The position numbers and the translations under genes are program-made. Shown here piece by piece: positions 21,412-34,779 of a DNA stretch of 64,000 nt; the first letter of the stretch is position 1; every line of letters starts with the position of its first letter. Below the pieces are notes generated by a model. It was not told the origin of the DNA. It searched no databases and was given only the letters and a program-made list of their open reading frames with translations. Source of the stretch: Brasenia schreberi (Eukaryota > Streptophyta > Magnoliopsida > Nymphaeales > Cabombaceae); NCBI GenBank assembly GCA_036023115.1, contig JAYKKT010000073.1, positions 18,329,501 through 18,393,500 of the forward strand, read 5' to 3'.

Positions 21412-24400
21412 ATGTTGTTTACCTGGCAAAAGGAGGCTGGTAAACCGCCTCGTAAAGTTGTAGAGGATGTCAAGATAGCCCACCAGAGTTCAACATTGGT
21501 AGGAGGATCTCGTTCATTCTATAAAACAGGTACACTGTTAGTTTTTTTTCATAAAAAGAAGAAGAAATTCAAAAAAAAATTCAAAAAAAAGGAAAGAGAA
21601 CGCCCTTATCAATAAATTGTAGGAAACCACAGTTCATGGCCTAAGACAGTCGAAAAGCAAATCAGAAAGGCAACCAAAAGAGTTTGATGACCTGAGGCCA
21701 ATCGGAAGGAAAAACCCAGGCAACCGGAAGGCTAGCAAGAGGCAAAGAGCCTGACGGCCTGAGGCTAGTTCAAAGGAAAAACTCAAGCATATGAAGAGCC
21801 AACCAAAGGCAAACCCTGGCATCCTAAGGCCAGGAAAAAGGAAAGAGTCAAGCAATCAAAGGGCCAACCAGTGCAAAGACCCTGGTGGCCTAAGGTCAGA
21901 CAAAAGCTAAAGTCATAGGCGATCAGAGGCTAGTTAGAGGGAAAACTCAGGCAACTACAGGCCAACTAGAAGCAGTACCACATGTAGAGGAGAGGCAGAC
22001 AGACTCCTCCTGTGGATCTCTCTCTCTCCTCCCTTTATGTGGGTTGAGAAACCATCCACTGGTTTCGAAAAATCATGGACAAAAACCAATAGTTTCTAGA
22101 AAATCGCCTAGGGCATCAGACTGAAAAGTTGAAATGTTTATTTTATAACCTTTATCGATGATTACTCAAAATATACATATATATATATATATATCCTAGC
22201 ACATAAATCTGAGGCATAATAGGAAGTTAAAAATTAACTACGACATTCAATTAAAGTCGAGATAGAGGTAGAGAATATATCTATGTAGATTTTTTGGAAT
22301 TCTTTAAAGACTTTGGTATTTCAAAATAAAATAAAATAAGTAAGGTACCTCAACAAAATGGTGTAGCTGAAAGATATAACATGACCTTACTAAACATGAC
22401 AAGGTAAATATTAATAAATGTCTCTATATCAAGGATATTTTGGAAATAAGCAGTAAGTATAATTATATAAATACTCAACAGAGTATCATGTAAGACTGTA
22501 TTCACTACACCATATGAGATGTGGTTTGGAAGAAAACCCAACCTAGGTCATCTTAGGAGGTGGGGATGTATTGCTTATGTGAAAATCCTTGATCAATCTA
22601 GATATAAGTTAGACAACATGTATATTCATCAGATATCCTAAAGGATCAAAGGGATATCGGTTTTATCATAAAGATCATGGTTTGATAGAGAGCATAGATA
22701 TTGAATTGTTAGAAGATACTAAGAATGATATCTTAGAAAATAATAATGAATATGTTGATGATATAGTAAACCTAGGTCAATCATCATTTTAACCCATATA
22801 AGATCTTCCTGAATCAACCGAAACTTTAAGTAGACATAAAAGGCTTAGAGTCACACCATCCTGCTTAAAGGTTATCACACTTATCTTGTAGAAGAAGTGT
22901 GTAATTTAGTGAATCTAGATGAGTTGACTGATAACTTGACTCATGAGTTGGCTATGAACTCATTGGAAGAAACAGACTTAGAAAAAGTTATGGATGAAAA
23001 AATTGAATCCATTCAGAAAAACAAAGTCTTAGAACTAATTGATTTGCTGAAAGGAAGAAAAGTCATAGGATGTAAATGGGTTTTGAAAAAGAAATATAAA
23101 GTTGATGACTCAATAAAAATGTTTAAAGCGAAGTTGGTTGCAAAGAATTTTTCGCAAAAGGAGGAGAAAGATTATATTGAAACATATTTCCCTGATGCGA
23201 AATTTGCATTCATGAAAATAATCCTGGTAGTATCAGTATATTATGATTTAAATTTACATTAGTTAGATGTAAAGACTGCTTTTTGAAATGGAGATTTAGA
23301 TGAAATCAATTATATACAACTGCCCGAAGGATATATAGTTGAAGGCCAAAAAGATAAAGTATATAGTTTTAGAAAATCCCTATATGGCTTCAAACAGTCA
23401 CCTCACCAATGATATTTGACTTTTCAAAATGTTATTATTGAACTTGGGTTTATAACTAATGAGTTTGATCACTGTGTATATGTTTGGAATAATAGGAGTC
23501 ACTTTGTCATTTTATGTGTATATATAGATGACATATTGTTCACTGAGAATGACAATGAGATGATTGTCAAAATCAAGTCATGATTAAACTCAAGGTTTGA
23601 AATGAAGGATATGGGAGAAACATCCTATCTTTAGTATAAAGATTTCTCAAGATAAAGAATCTAAATTCTTATACCTAAGTCATGAGAGATATATTGACTA
23701 TATTCTCAAGAAGTTCAAAATGGGTAAATGCAAGTTTGCTTTTACACACGTAGCAAAAGGAATCAAATTGAATAAGGTTGATTATCCCGGTGAAGGAGGT
23801 GATAAGGGTAATTTTCTTATGCATAAGCTACAAGTAACTTGATATACGCTATGTTGTGTACAAAACCTACTATCAACTTTGCTCTTGATCTTATCAAAGT
23901 AATCCTAGATGACAATATTGGATAGTTGTGAAAAAGATTTTAAGATATCTCAAAAGAACAAAACACTTGAAATTGTGTTTTCAAGCAGATGAATTAAAAG
24001 TGGTAGGATACTCAGATGTTGACTTTGCTAAGAGCAAAGATGACAACAAATCAATCTCGGGGCAAATATTGTTATTTGGAGGTGGAGTTGTTTCTTGGGT
24101 ATGTAAGAAACAGGACTGTATAGCATTATATACATAGGAAGTTGAGTATGTGGCTTGCTGTATGGTTGCAATGAGTGTTGTATGGATAAGCCGCTTTATA
24201 CAAGATTTGAAGCTGAAGATAACCGATGAGTCAGTTGTCATTTATTGTGACAATAATGCAATAATTACTCTAATCAATAGTGAAGCTGACAACTCTAAAG
24301 TAAGCATATAATGGTGAAATACCACTATGTTCATGATATGGTTATGAGAAAGAAAATATCTATCTCATCGTGCCAACTCATGATATGTTGGTAGATCCCT

Positions 24401-24599
24401 TCACAAAAGGCACAATAGAAGATCTTTTTTCAAAACATGTTACAAACATGAGTTTGAGATATATTTGATTGTTGTGTAAGAAAACAACTACACAATGGGT
24501 AATGATGGTAATAGCAATCATGAAATGACACTAATAGAAAAACCCCGTAAAAGTGGGAGGAAAACCAATATCATTTGGCTTGAATGACTAAGTGGGAGA

Positions 24600-24953
24600 T
24601 GTAAAACAAAGGTGGTCATTCTCGGCAACCTCATCATAGAAACAGCTGAACTGGTCATCCAACCGCTATCTGTTATAGAGGTTACGAGAATGGGCTGTAA
24701 CAATCGTAACAACCGTTCAGCTACGGAGCTCATCCGTAACCGACCGGATAAGGGCTCCAAAAGAAAAAATCCTAGTAGGCAATTCAAGGGGGGTCTGGAG
24801 GAGGCACTACTCTACAAATACAAAGTAGTGTAGAGTACAACATACAAAAAAATACATAAGTCAAAACCCTCTTAGGCAAAACCTACTGCGAGGATACCTT
24901 AAAACCAAAACCAGTACCTTTTCTTCTTTCCTTCTTCTTCAGAGACCGAGTTG
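24600..24953 (+). repeat. 3' LTR of copia B
   Basis: About 354 bp, starting tgtaaaacaaaggtggtc, directly after the purine tract agtgggaga. It is clearly diverged from the 5' LTR (many substitutions), so the insertion is old. Confidence 0.75.
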
Positions 24954-24999
24954 TATCGAGGGAAACAACTAATCGCGAACACCGTGTATGAGGCAACCA

Positions 25000-26490
25000 A
25001 AGGAAAAGCAAATAAGTGAGGAAACACTCAACGGATACAAGGTAACTCAGCCCATCATTGAAGTCCAACGTGACAGGATAAAAGCAAGGACAACCAATCA
25101 AATAGAGAAAAGCAAATATTCACAATTAATGTATATGAAGCATGGAGCTTTAAAATAAAAAAGAACCTATAATATGCCAAACTCACACCATATGAAAAGT
25201 GTAAGGATTTGGAGACAGTATTGCTGGAAACTGCTTACAGTGAACACAATGCATTTATGCCAACAAAAAAGACCGTACTTTTGCATTTAGGCTTTAGAGA
25301 CAAGAATTGAGTGTGTACTTTTTCATCAGATCGTTCTTTCAGCTATGGAACTGCTCTTTTTTCTATATGAGTTTGCATGAGTCCTGTTCCTTTTTTTTGT
25401 TTTTGAACCTTTTCTTTCACTGTCAATTAATCTCTGGTTCCCAAACCAGAACCATCTCTATTGTACCATGCACACATCTGCATTTTGGAAAGAGGCCTCT
25501 GAAGGCAGTATAGTACACAACAATAGTCACTTCCTTATTTTTCTTCTACGAATAGTAATTAAACTAGATATGAAAATTCACAAAGTACACGAAGTAAATG
25601 ATGAACTCAAGAAAGGAAGCATGAAACATGCAGCATTCACACGCAAAGTATTTGGGCAATCCATATCGACACAATTCACGCTTTTTCAGGAACACAGCAT
25701 GAAACTAATATTTGTGTGGAAGCACGCATAGGTTCGCACATAAATATTGTATCAACTTAACCAGAAGGAAAAGAAGAAGACCACACCCACCGATAACAAT
25801 CGGAATCTACTCGCTTGCCTAGTTTTTCAAAGATATGCTTTTACGTGCCATGAACTTGCCAAGAAAGATTCATCAAGTCTCTGTAGTATAACTGGCTCGG
25901 AATATTGAAATTGAAGGTAAACATGTGGAGGCCGTGTCATTCACAAATGGAGAGAGTAAGAGGTATATGGATTGGTGGGGTGGGCATTTCACTAGAACTA
26001 TATGACTAAGTTCTTTTAGACTATTGGAGGTGAGTTTTTTAAAATCACAATAAATTTTGCTACTCTTATAGTGTGACCATGCAACAAGACTTAAACATGT
26101 TGCCAAATATATTATGTTCCATTATGATAATTTGATTCGGCCTCGATATCATGGGTGTAGATCTAGTGATCTACCAGTATGTTCTCATTTTTTTAACTCC
26201 AGTGTAACACCTTTATGTAGAATGAACGCTATTTGTTACGTATGTCTGCTTCAGAGATTTTGAGTACTGTAAACCACAGGGTGACGCATGTTCTAATGAC
26301 GTTGAATGGAGTCAGCAATTTTCCATGTGTAACATGTACAGATACACTGCTGATTCTTTTTCTGAAGTTCTCAGTTCGGTAATGAACGTCTCTGAATAAT
26401 CGTGATCATATAAATGCTACCAACCCAATAACACAAAAGGCAGGGAAACAAGCTTATAAATAATAAAGACGGGCATACTCTACGAAAGAT
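25000..26490 (-). repeat. Repeat R1, copy 3
   Basis: The same orientation as copy 2, more diverged. It breaks off at 26490 (...gcatactctacgaaagattg), where an L1-type fragment begins. Confidence 0.75.
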
Positions 26491-26494
26491 TGCT

Positions 26495-26700
26495 GTTATT
26501 CTTTACCTCAGCTGAAAGGAGAGAAGAAAGAAAGGGACTGGGAGTATGCAGAGGAGCTCCATCAATCACTCGTATGTTCTTCGCCGATGATAGTTTGTTT
26601 TTGCCGAAGGCATCACAAGAGGAATGTAGGAAAATTTCTTCACTGTTGGACACCTATTGTGAAGCTTTTGTATAAACTACAAGAATCTGCACTTCTAATT
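26495..26700 (+). mobile_element. L1-type LINE reverse transcriptase fragment
   Basis: The plus frame gives VCRGAPSITRMFFADDSLF and then KASQEECRKISSLLDTY. This is the catalytic FADD block of plant L1 reverse transcriptases and its usual follow-on. Frames break after 26675. No ends are visible. It is distinct from the RTE LINEs elsewhere in the window. Confidence 0.75.
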
Positions 26701-26883
26701 GGGCCTAATGCAAAGACAGAGATCGAGCAGTTATTAGATAAATGGTCAACTCCCAACGAGTTTATGCAACAAGTCAGAGAAGCTAGTGGGGAAAGTTTTA
26801 CACGCTAATCAGCAGGATGGCAGGAGTCTTTGCAAGGAAGCTTGCTAGTGCAATCACTGCAAGACGAGACGAGATGACACGAA

Positions 26884-27174
26884 TGTTGAGGAAATCAAGC
26901 ACTCCAAAACATCAAAAAATGCAGCAAAGACATTGGGACTTTGGAACGGCAGCATCCCCTCCCAATGGAGTCGGCAGCTCCACTCTTTATTCCTCTATTA
27001 CTTAGAATGACCTAATGAACATGATTACACTAATATATGCTTTATAACTTGAAAGATTATTCTAGCCCTACTTAATAATATAAATATTACAACTTAAAAT
27101 AAACTTTTTTGGTATCCCTCATGCAGATATTTGATTGATGCAGTGAATCTTGAATTTGGTCCATCTCTTCAACA
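26884..27174 (-). repeat. 3' LTR of copia A
   Basis: 291 bp, the left LTR in window coordinates. It is recognisably similar along its length to the right LTR (shared run agaatgacctaatga), with scattered differences. Confidence 0.85.
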
Positions 27175-27239
27175 CATCCTCTGAAGTTAGGTTTTAAATG
27201 CTCATGATTCTCAACTTATCCAACAAGGCTTTGTAAGAA

Positions 27240-28590
27240 TATCATTCTGAACATACATAAATAAGATCAAATATCTCACATATAAGAACAAGGGAGACAT
27301 TTAGAATTGTGTGAAGTATCTAGGTATCAAGTTAATGAGCCATACTATGAAATTATAGGAAAGAATTATCAAATATAGGTTAAGACAAGTATTCAGTACA
27401 ATAGAGAACCAATTTGTATTCTTGTCAGGTAGATCTACTATTGAAGCAATTCACCTTTTGGGATGTCTTATGAAACATTTTAGAGTAGAAAAGAAAGACC
27501 TTCACATGATATTTATTAATTTAGAAAAAACTTACGATAGGGTACCGAAGGAGGTTTTTTTGGAGAACCTTAGAAAAAAGAGGTATCCCATTGACAAATA
27601 TAAACCTTATAAGAGACATGTATGATGGTGCAAAAACATGTGTGAGAACTCATGAAGAAATTACAAACTTATTTAAAGTTAATATTGTGTTACATCAAGG
27701 ATCAACTTTAAGTCCATACTTATTTATAATAGTGATTGATGAGTTAACAAAATATATTCAAGATGAAGTACCTTGGTGTAAGTTATTTGTAGATGACATT
27801 GTATTAGTGTAAGAGTCTAAGGAAAAAGTTAATAGAAAATTGGAACTATGGAGAAAAACATTAGAAAGTAAAGGCTTCCGACTTAGTAGAACAAAGACAA
27901 AATATATAAAATGTAAGTTTGATCATTTGGTTACTTTAAAGGAGATAAAAATTAAAATTGGCACACATTGCATTTCCGAAAGAAAACTTTTAAATACCTA
28001 GGGTCAAATTTTCAGAGTGATAGAAGAATTGATGGAGATGTTACACATAGAATTAATACTGGTTGGTTAAAATAGAGAGGAGCATCAAGTATTCTTTGTG
28101 ATAAGAAGATACTATTAAAGTTAAAAGGTAAATATTACAGAGCAACAATTAGACTTGTCATGTTTTTTGATTTTGGGTGTTTTAATCATCAACATGTACA
28201 AAGATGTATGTGACAGAAATAAAAATGTTAAGATGGATGAGTGGTCATACAAGAAAAGATCGTATACATAATAAGGTTATTAGAAACAAATTACACGTGG
28301 CACCAATAGAGGATAAAATGAGATAATATCGTTTAAGATGGTTTGAACATATAAAAAGAAGATCAGAAGAAGAACCTATAAGAAGGTATTTAAAACTAAA
28401 TTTGGAAAGTATTAAAAGAGGTGGAGGGTGACCACAAAAGTATTGAAAAGAAACAATAAAGAATGATCTAGCTTATTGTGAGTTAACTACTAACATGACA
28501 CGTGATAGGGCTATGTGGAAACAAAGAATTCATGTAGCCAACCTCGTCTAGTACGGGAAAGGCTTAGTTGTTGTTTTATTGTTAAAGTGG
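27240..28590 (+). mobile_element. RTE-type LINE, 5' truncated, nested in copia A
   Basis: The plus strand encodes decayed RTE reverse transcriptase: YLGIKLMSHTMKL (about 27310), LSGRSTIEAIHLL then KKDLHMIFINLEKTYDRVP (27425-27550), VLHQGSTLSPYLF (about 27690), LFVDDIVL (about 27785), and the C-terminal MLRWMSGHTRKD block (about 28230). It ends with ctagtacgggaaaggcttag and a (TTG)-type tail near 28575. No endonuclease domain is left. Copia A RNase H sequence lies right of it and copia A C-terminal and LTR sequence left of it, so the LINE jumped into the copia. Confidence 0.85.
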
Positions 28591-31539
28591 CAATTAACTT
28601 CAATATGTTTGGTATGCTCATGATGGATTGGATTAGCAGGGCAGTATAAAATCTAACTGAAGGAGTTACCTTGAAACCAATTTTATTTATAAGAGACAAT
28701 ACCCATAAACCTTCACACATTCCCAAAGCAGTTAATCTATATTTAACGTTTGTACTAGATCTAGCAACTACTGATTATTTCTTACTTTTCTAAGAAATTT
28801 GATTCCCTCATACACATACAATATATCCTGATGTTGATATTATATCATCAATAGAACCTGCCCAGTTAGTATCTAAATAAATTTCAATTCTCATGAAACT
28901 ATTTTATGAATATAGCAAACCATGAGTAATAGAGGTTTTCAAATATCTAATAATATGGAAAACTGAGTTCATATTATATCGTGTGAGAGCATGCATCCAT
29001 CTGCTCATGTAGCTCACAACAAAATTGATATCTGGTCGAGTAATAGTGAGGTATATTAGTTTACCTACTATTATTTGATATCTGCCTATCAAAGCAAAGA
29101 AATCCTTCACTAATTTTTTCAAACCATGTTGTGGGAGATTGTTTTAGCTCGTAAAGAGACTTCTTCAATTTGCACATTTTATTTACTAGAACTACTTATT
29201 GTAGCTTGGTGACATATCTATATAAATATCCTCTGAAAGATCACCTTGGAGAAAAGCATTCTTAACACCGAGTTGCAATAACTCTCACTTTTCATTCACA
29301 ACTACATTCAGAGGAATTCATATGATATTAATCTTAGCCACCAGGGCAAACGTCTTGTTATAGTAATTTCATATGGTTGATTATAACCTTTAGCCACTAA
29401 CGTTACATTGTACTACTCTATACTTTCATCAGTATTGAATTTGATCATGTACACCCACTTATAACCCACTATTTTTCTTTCTAGTAAAATGTATGAAATT
29501 ATCCATGATTGATTATGCTCTAAAGCTACACTTTTCTCATCCATAGCTACACACCATGTGGGACTCTGATTAGCTTTCTCAAAACTCTTGAGTACAAAAA
29601 TATTTTTTTGCATTCATGACAAATAATTGATATTCTTTTACAAAATTAGAGTATGATACTATCCGATGTAATGCATACATGACAGTCTCACATATTCTCT
29701 TTCTTCTTAAAATAATAGGTAAATCATCAGATGCACTAGAAGTAATAAAAGTTACTTGAGAAAGAGAATGAACTGTTTAAGGGTGAGGATCTTGATTCAA
29801 GATGCATTAAGATTTTGCATAACAACTCTTCTTTTCCCTTTATACTAGGTCCTTTTTCTCCTACATTTCTATCTTACTTTGTAAGCATACTTCTGAAGGT
29901 GTTATTGACATTACTATGAAGGGTATATTAGTGGTTGATTGGTCGTCCGTGTTCTTATAGAATAAAATTTCCTCATGGAACATTACATCCATAGTAACAT
30001 AACATCTATGCTTAACTAGGTCATAATGTTCATACTCTTTCTGTATAGATGAGTATCCAAAAAATATACATTTGATTGCTTTGGAATCAAGTTTATCTTT
30101 ATTAATCTTATGAACATGTATAAAGCAAGTACATCCAAATATTGTCAAAGAAAAATAAAATTATCTTTCGTTATGCTTAACTAGGCATGCAATTTATAAG
30201 ATATATAACTTCTAAGGTGGCTTCTCTCTAATAGACTTTAAGAACATTATACCCAATCAATAAAGTTCTAGCCACCTCCAATATATGCCTATTCTTCCTT
30301 TGAAAGACCCTGTTCTATTATGGAGAGTAAGAATATGAAGTTTGGTGTAATATATCTTTACTTATAAAATATGAATATAGGAAACTACTCATATACTCTC
30401 CCCCATTATCACTTATAATAATTTTGATAGAATGTTAAAATTGATTCTTAATAAATTCACAGTATGAGGGCAAAACATTTACAACATCCTTTGTTGTTAA
30501 AAGATAAATCATGGTAAATCTAGTACAATCATCTATAAACGAGACAAAATATCTATAATCATGTAAAAATATAATAGAACATTGACTCCAAATATCTGAA
30601 TGGACAATTTCAAAGGGTTTAAGAGCCTTAATTTAATAGAAAAGAAACACATTGATGTTTAGCTCTCTGATAGGTATCATATCTCAAAATAAAGTCATTA
30701 CAGTCTTGGAATTTAGGTAACAAAAATATAATCTTAGAAAGAGGAAGATATCCCAATCATTGATGGCAAAGTAGCAATTTTGCTTTCTATTTTTCAGCAA
30801 GTAATGAGGTTCCTTTTGCTACTGTGTATGCCTCATTATAAAAGTATAGTTTCCTCTTCTTGCTACCCTGACTACAGATTCTTCCTATTTTCAGTTCCTA
30901 AAAAATACAGTGAATAGAATCAAATGTCACTTTGCATTGTAATTCTTTAACTAAAGCCCGAACAAAAAGTAAATTCACTGGTATATTAAGGACATGTAAA
31001 ACATTTTTAAGGAGTCCAAGAGATGTAATAATACTCTCTTTCCTGGCAATGGGAGTATTTGACTCATCAACCATCTTAATACTAATGTCTCCTTAAATCA
31101 AATAATAATCTTGAAAATACCCTCTGTTTCACACCATATTGTATATAGCCCTAGAGTCAATAACCCAAAATTGTGTATTAGAAGTGGAAGAGTTACCGTA
31201 GGCTATAAACGAAAAAGGGTAAGCCATGGTAGCTTGTGGATCTAAAGTAGTGGACGTGGATATTGTTTGGGAATCAGGAAGTCTTGATTCAAGTTATTTT
31301 ATCTTCCTCTTCATCTTGACTAAAGAATTTATACTTTTCTCCATTGCATTCTTATTATTTTGGTCACTCGCATAAGCCTTAGATTGCTAATTTTGATTAT
31401 AATTCGGTCGACCAATCAACTGCTAACATATTTCTCTAGTATGTCTGGTTTTCCCGCAGTAAGTGCATTCTTTTCATTTTGATTTCTTTTTTGTGCAATC
31501 TCCAAGTGCCCTAATTGTGCGTATTAGACTATGATACTA

Positions 31540-31812
31540 TGTTGAAGAAATCCGACGCATCAAACATAATGAGGCTTTGGAACGCTAGCCTGCCTTACCA
31601 ATAGAGTCGGCGGTTGTACTCTTTATTCCTCTCTTACTTAGAATGACCTAATGATAAGGATTATAATAATATATGCTTTATAACTTGAAAGACTATTCTA
31701 CTCCTACTTAATAATATAAATATTACAATTTAAAAGAAACTTTTCTGGTATCACCTCGTGTGGATATTGGATTGATGCAATGCATCTTGGATCGTGACCT
31801 ATCCCTTCAACA
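31540..31812 (-). repeat. 5' LTR of copia A
   Basis: 273 bp, starting tgttgaagaaatccgacgc and ending cccttcaaca, followed by the target duplication acgaa. Confidence 0.88.
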
Positions 31813-31817
31813 ACGAA

Positions 31818-33324
<1,507 letters not shown>

Positions 33325-33586
33325 ACAATCATAATTTAAAATCAACCGGTATGACAATAGAAACCGTTTCTCACTTGGTTTAGCCTTTATTGGGGTCATG
33401 AAACATATCTTTGTTCATGAAACGTACATCTTTCTTCGTTTGAATAATACTGCGTGCATCTTTATCAATACGCTAACGGCATTGCCAAAAAATGTTCTGT
33501 TTTCCACCTTGATTAAATGAAAGGAAATCATAAACGAATAGGACCTTAAACAAGGCAAAGTCTAATTCAAGAACTAATAGGACCAT

Positions 33587-34120
33587 TCAGGTGTGGTCTC
33601 TAATGAGAACCATAAGGTCAACACCGAGCCCTCCAAGCTTGCTGTAGTCGCTGTTTTCCTTGGCAATGGGTGATGGCAGTTGCACTTCATTAAACGCATC
33701 CGTACAAACACCCGAAGAGCTTAAAGGGACTCGGATCATAAACTTTGCATCAAAGTCGTTCTTCTCCTTCAAGTATTTGAATGCGTTCGGCAGATAATAC
33801 TCAACATCATTCTCGTATACTTCCATACAAACCTTGAGACTTGAAGTTACCCTCTCGTCAGTCTCTGTCTTGAGCAATTCAGAGATACGAGAAAGTGTAG
33901 AAGTAGCATTACGGATGTCTAGGCCAGCTGTGATGTTCGCCAAGCCCCAGAGGTCTGCAGTATAGCTATCTTTCTCGGTCTGAAGTGTCGTCAAGCAGAA
34001 ACCATAATCTTCTGTTTTGTTGCAGGTGGTCTGCAGGAATTCTATGCCTGGCTCTCCCCTAGCCAAAAGCGATTGGGTTACGTATGCGAGAGAAAGAAGG
34101 AAGAGGGGAATAGATGCCAT
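33587..34120 (-). CDS. Plant invertase / pectin methylesterase inhibitor (PMEI family)
   Basis: A 177-residue single-exon protein of the PMEI/invertase-inhibitor family (four-helix bundle; binds and blocks pectin methylesterase or acid invertase in the wall). Residues 1-22 form a hydrophobic signal peptide. The family's four Cys are at 33, 42, 98 and 139, in the expected pairs: TTCNKTEDYGFC at the start and VCMEVY...GVCTDAF later. Possible N-glycosylation sites are at 34, 62 and 71. Length and layout fit the putative invertase inhibitors. Which enzyme it inhibits cannot be told from sequence. A TATA box lies about 50 bp before the ATG. A PME gene lies 17 kb to the left, but no pairing is implied by the sequence. 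Confidence 0.9.
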   Translation of the reverse strand: MASIPLFLLSLAYVTQSLLARGEPGIEFLQTTCNKTEDYGFCLTTLQTEKDSYTADLWGLANITAGLDIRNATSTLSRISELLKTETDERVTSSLKVCMEVYENDVEYYLPNAFKYLKEKNDFDAKFMIRVPLSSSGVCTDAFNEVQLPSPIAKENSDYSKLGGLGVDLMVLIRDHT

Positions 34121-34168
34121 ATTGGCTCACAATCTTAGGTTGTAAGCCTTTGCCTGTACAAGTCCTTC

Positions 34169-34178
34169 ATTTATAACA
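34169..34178 (-). promoter_or_regulatory. TATA box of the PMEI gene
   Basis: The minus strand reads tgttataaat, about 50 bp upstream of the ATG at 34120, which gives a short leader. Confidence 0.6.
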
Positions 34179-34339
34179 TGTAGCAGTCGCCATGGCCAAA
34201 GGTGGGTGACTGCCTAAAACCTATAAACAATAAAAATACGGAAACTATAAAATTTTCTATGTAGAGGAGGAATCCAGTAACTGTATTCGCTTCCGTTTCC
34301 TATTTTTGCTGGTGCCTGTTCTGGAAATTTATGGTATAT

Positions 34340-34770
34340 TAAAGGTACAAGACAAGTTATGGTATATGAAAGTATACAACAAATGAAGAAATCTTGGTCC
34401 TCGGGTTTCTGCAATTGATCTATCCGAAATTTCAATTGATCTATCATGTAAGGACACGGCTCTCGTCAAATCCCCTTTCTCACAATACCCATTGATTATG
34501 CTGCTGTCGCTATATTTATCGGCCATTGGCCCTCCATATCATTGACAGCCATTTCTGATGGGTGCTGAGCCCGTGGATAACAACATTATAACTAAAGGAT
34601 TGGGTACGATGCCTGCATTGCTTAACACCTTGAGTAGCTCATAACCTGACGCAGCATTCCCCCTTGAACGCAAGCCATCAATCAGGGTTCTATATGCGAA
34701 GACATCTGGAATAACACCAACTACCTCCTTTTTGAAAAAAAGATATAAAATAACTTTAAAATATAAGGAG
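34340..34770 (-). pseudogene. PPR-protein gene fragment
   Basis: Pentatricopeptide repeat proteins bind organelle RNA. The minus strand encodes VIPDVFAYRTLIDGLRSRG, then NAASGYELLKVLSNAGIVPN (34712-34600), and after a frame change INGYCEKGDLTRAVSLHD (34500-34440). These are about two to three degenerate 35-residue PPR motifs. No start, targeting peptide or long repeat array remains. The left part is duplicated at 3880-4173. The fragment abuts copia D. Confidence 0.85.
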
Positions 34771-34779
34771 GAAAACAAT

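Larger units (their letters stand above)
21064..24953 (+). mobile_element. Copia LTR retrotransposon B, internally deleted
   Basis: LTRs at 21064-21411 and 24600-24953 share tgtaaa.....ggtcattctcgg, the tacaaag.a block and the ccgagttg end. A purine tract (agtgggaga) precedes the 3' LTR. Inside are a leader with purine-rich degenerate repeats (21650-21980), the end of integrase (PQQNGVAERYN at 22350), reverse transcriptase (CKWVLKKKYKVD, 22897-23262), the polymerase motif as YIDDILF (23520), and RNase H (23928-24470). Gag, protease and most of integrase are gone. Many stops occur. It is a diverged relative of element C (38559-44715). It interrupts R1-like sequence, since R1 words occur both before 21063 and from 24985 on. 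Confidence 0.85.
26884..31812 (-). mobile_element. Copia LTR retrotransposon A with nested LINE
   Basis: LTRs at 26884-27174 and 31540-31812 both begin tgttga and end cttcaaca, giving perfect TG...CA ends. The element is flanked by a 5-bp target duplication, acgaa (26879-26883 and 31813-31817). Next to the right LTR a decayed tRNA-Met primer site can be read on minus (agtatcatagtc, about 31525-31537). Minus-strand remnants follow: protease-like WVIDSRA (about 31170), the integrase C-side (CIFFGYSSIQKEYEHY, about 30090), reverse transcriptase (SWIISYILLERKIVGYKWVY, 29515-29440), the region after it (GKLIYLTITRPDINFVVSYM, 29060-29005) and RNase H (DTNWAGSIDD, about 28885). Stops and frameshifts are everywhere. 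Its coding end is split by an RTE LINE. Confidence 0.9.
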
